Of a stretch of DNA of 64,000 nt, positions 63,079 to 64,000 are shown piece by piece (position 1 is the stretch's first letter; each line of letters starts with the position of its first letter). The notes beneath the pieces are model-generated. The model did no database searches. It had not been told where the DNA came from and worked only from the letters and a program-made list of their open reading frames with translations. The position numbers were made by a program, and so were the translations under genes. The stretch comes from Flavobacterium sp. KJJ (GTDB lineage Bacteria; Bacteroidota; Bacteroidia; Flavobacteriales; Flavobacteriaceae): positions 1,054,001-1,118,000 of the forward strand of contig NZ_JARP01000001.1 of the NCBI RefSeq assembly GCF_000708595.2, in the 5' to 3' direction.

Positions 63079-64000
63079 CTATTCTTTAGCCAACATCAAT
63101 TCTTTGATGTATTTAACTGGAGCACTTCCAAAGCTTAAGAACTTTTCGTGGAATTTCTTTAAATTAAAATCTTTTCCTTGTTCTTTTTTAAGCTCTTCTC
63201 TTAAATTATAAATCTCGGTATAACCTGTAAAATAAGAACATAACTGAACTTGAGATAAGGTAACACGCTTCCACTTCCCTTCTGCCTCTGCTTGTTGCTG
63301 AAAAGCTTCTCTGGTCAGCAGTTTCATCGCATCTTCTTTAGACATGTTTTTTGTATGAACGCTGTTATCCAAAATAGTATTACAAGTGGTTCTTAAATTC
63401 CATTTATAATACATCAGCCACATTTCATCAGAATTTTTATAACCGCTTTCCAGCATCATTTTTTCAGCATAAACGGCCCAGCCTTCGACCATTGCACCAT
63501 TTCCTAAAATAGATTTGATAATACTTGGCGATTGATTACTGTAAACCAATTGCGTGTAATGACCCGGAATTGCTTCGTGAATGTTTAAAATTTGAAGGAT
63601 ATAATCGTTGTATTCTCTTAAGTAACTTTCAGCGTTTTCGGGCGTCCATCCTGACATGCTTCCTACATTATAATAAGTATTTGCATTTTTATCATAAGGT
63701 CCAGGTGCAGATATAGAGGCACCTGCAACTCCTGCCATGTAAGCTGGTTCTTTGCGTACCACAAGCGGTTTTGAAGGATCGATATACAACAAATCTTTTG
63801 CTTTTACATAAGCTGTCAATTCTGGAATTTGTTTTTCTATTTCAGATTGAAATTTTTCTGGAGTTGTATGCTGCAACGAGATTTTATCAATTACCTGTTT
63901 GATTAAATCTAATTTATCAGTTGGTTTTGGTTCGTTTCCTTTATATTTTGTCCAAAGCTTATCTGCCAAAACGAACATTTTATCATGAAGATCTTTTTTA
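63079..64000 (-). CDS. DUF885-family protein, C-terminal part (cut by window end)
   Basis: The gene runs leftwards and is open to the window edge, so its N-terminal part is missing. The reading frame at the edge is K-K-D-L-H-D-K-M, showing that the Met at 63978 is internal. The signature H-E-A-I-P-G-H-Y (near the middle of the visible part) is a metal-binding motif, and E-G-W-A-V-Y-A-E-K-M contains the further Glu, as in DUF885 proteins that are gluzincin-like peptidases, generally exported. Full-length homologues are about 550-600 residues, so roughly half is here. Confidence 0.88.
   Translation of the reverse strand, partial: KKDLHDKMFVLADKLWTKYKGNEPKPTDKLDLIKQVIDKISLQHTTPEKFQSEIEKQIPELTAYVKAKDLLYIDPSKPLVVRKEPAYMAGVAGASISAPGPYDKNANTYYNVGSMSGWTPENAESYLREYNDYILQILNIHEAIPGHYTQLVYSNQSPSIIKSILGNGAMVEGWAVYAEKMMLESGYKNSDEMWLMYYKWNLRTTCNTILDNSVHTKNMSKEDAMKLLTREAFQQQAEAEGKWKRVTLSQVQLCSYFTGYTEIYNLREELKKEQGKDFNLKKFHEKFLSFGSAPVKYIKELMLAKE

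Overview
The window is a low-GC chromosomal segment from a member of Bacteroidota, most likely a Flavobacterium of the F. johnsoniae type. The evidence is the gene families (SusC/SusD, ECF sigma with FecR, DUF4302, DUF6155), the fused hisB and hisIE, and the promoters: many starts are preceded by the flavobacterial -7 element TAnnTTTG. No tRNA, rRNA, CRISPR array, prophage or complete insertion sequence was seen.

Layout. 1-3353: end of efp, an LpxD-like acyltransferase, an NTF2-like protein, sucD and a small conserved protein. 3700-13297: a surface uptake and signalling locus (ECF sigma factor, FecR anti-sigma, SusC with an STN signalling domain, SusD, an HExxH lipoprotein, a DUF4302 lipoprotein). 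13664-23000: fabG, a VWA-type membrane protein, LysR regulator plus YeiH-type transporter, a secreted unknown protein, an S1/P1-type nuclease and an LtaS-like sulfatase-fold enzyme. 23162-25228: two-component system. 25302-33970: complete histidine operon hisG-D-C-(DUF2846-like)-B-H-A-(NIPSNAP)-F-IE. 34059-38400: CBM9-like protein, M1 peptidase and a long unknown protein. 38550-46771: leuA-leuB, then ilvD-ilvB-ilvN-ilvC. 47269-51873: acs, then on the other strand a cNMP/CBS/DUF294 protein with a degenerate exonuclease partner. 52353-64000: MFS exporter, NDH-2, two helicases, DUF6155, DUF3817, MscS-type channel, Crp/Fnr regulator with an oxidoreductase, and the end of a DUF885 gene.

Regulation. 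Both amino-acid operons begin with a classical ribosome-mediated attenuator that is too short to be found as an ordinary gene. The his leader encodes a 19-residue peptide with His-His-His-His-Phe-His (25367-25426). The ilv leader encodes a 25-residue peptide with four consecutive Ile codons and several Val codons (41030-41107). Each is followed by a strong intrinsic terminator just before hisG or ilvD, and in each an antiterminator pairing can be drawn from the bases.

The most unexplained signal is in the spacers. Within the his operon and at many other junctions, the gaps between genes are filled with short AT-rich words repeated in tandem and then again as their reverse complement. The word differs from spacer to spacer. 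Two spacers flanking the NIPSNAP gene carry almost the same hairpin, which suggests the gene arrived with a duplication of the hisF leader. A perfect 31-bp inverted repeat lies between the M1 peptidase and the gene after it.
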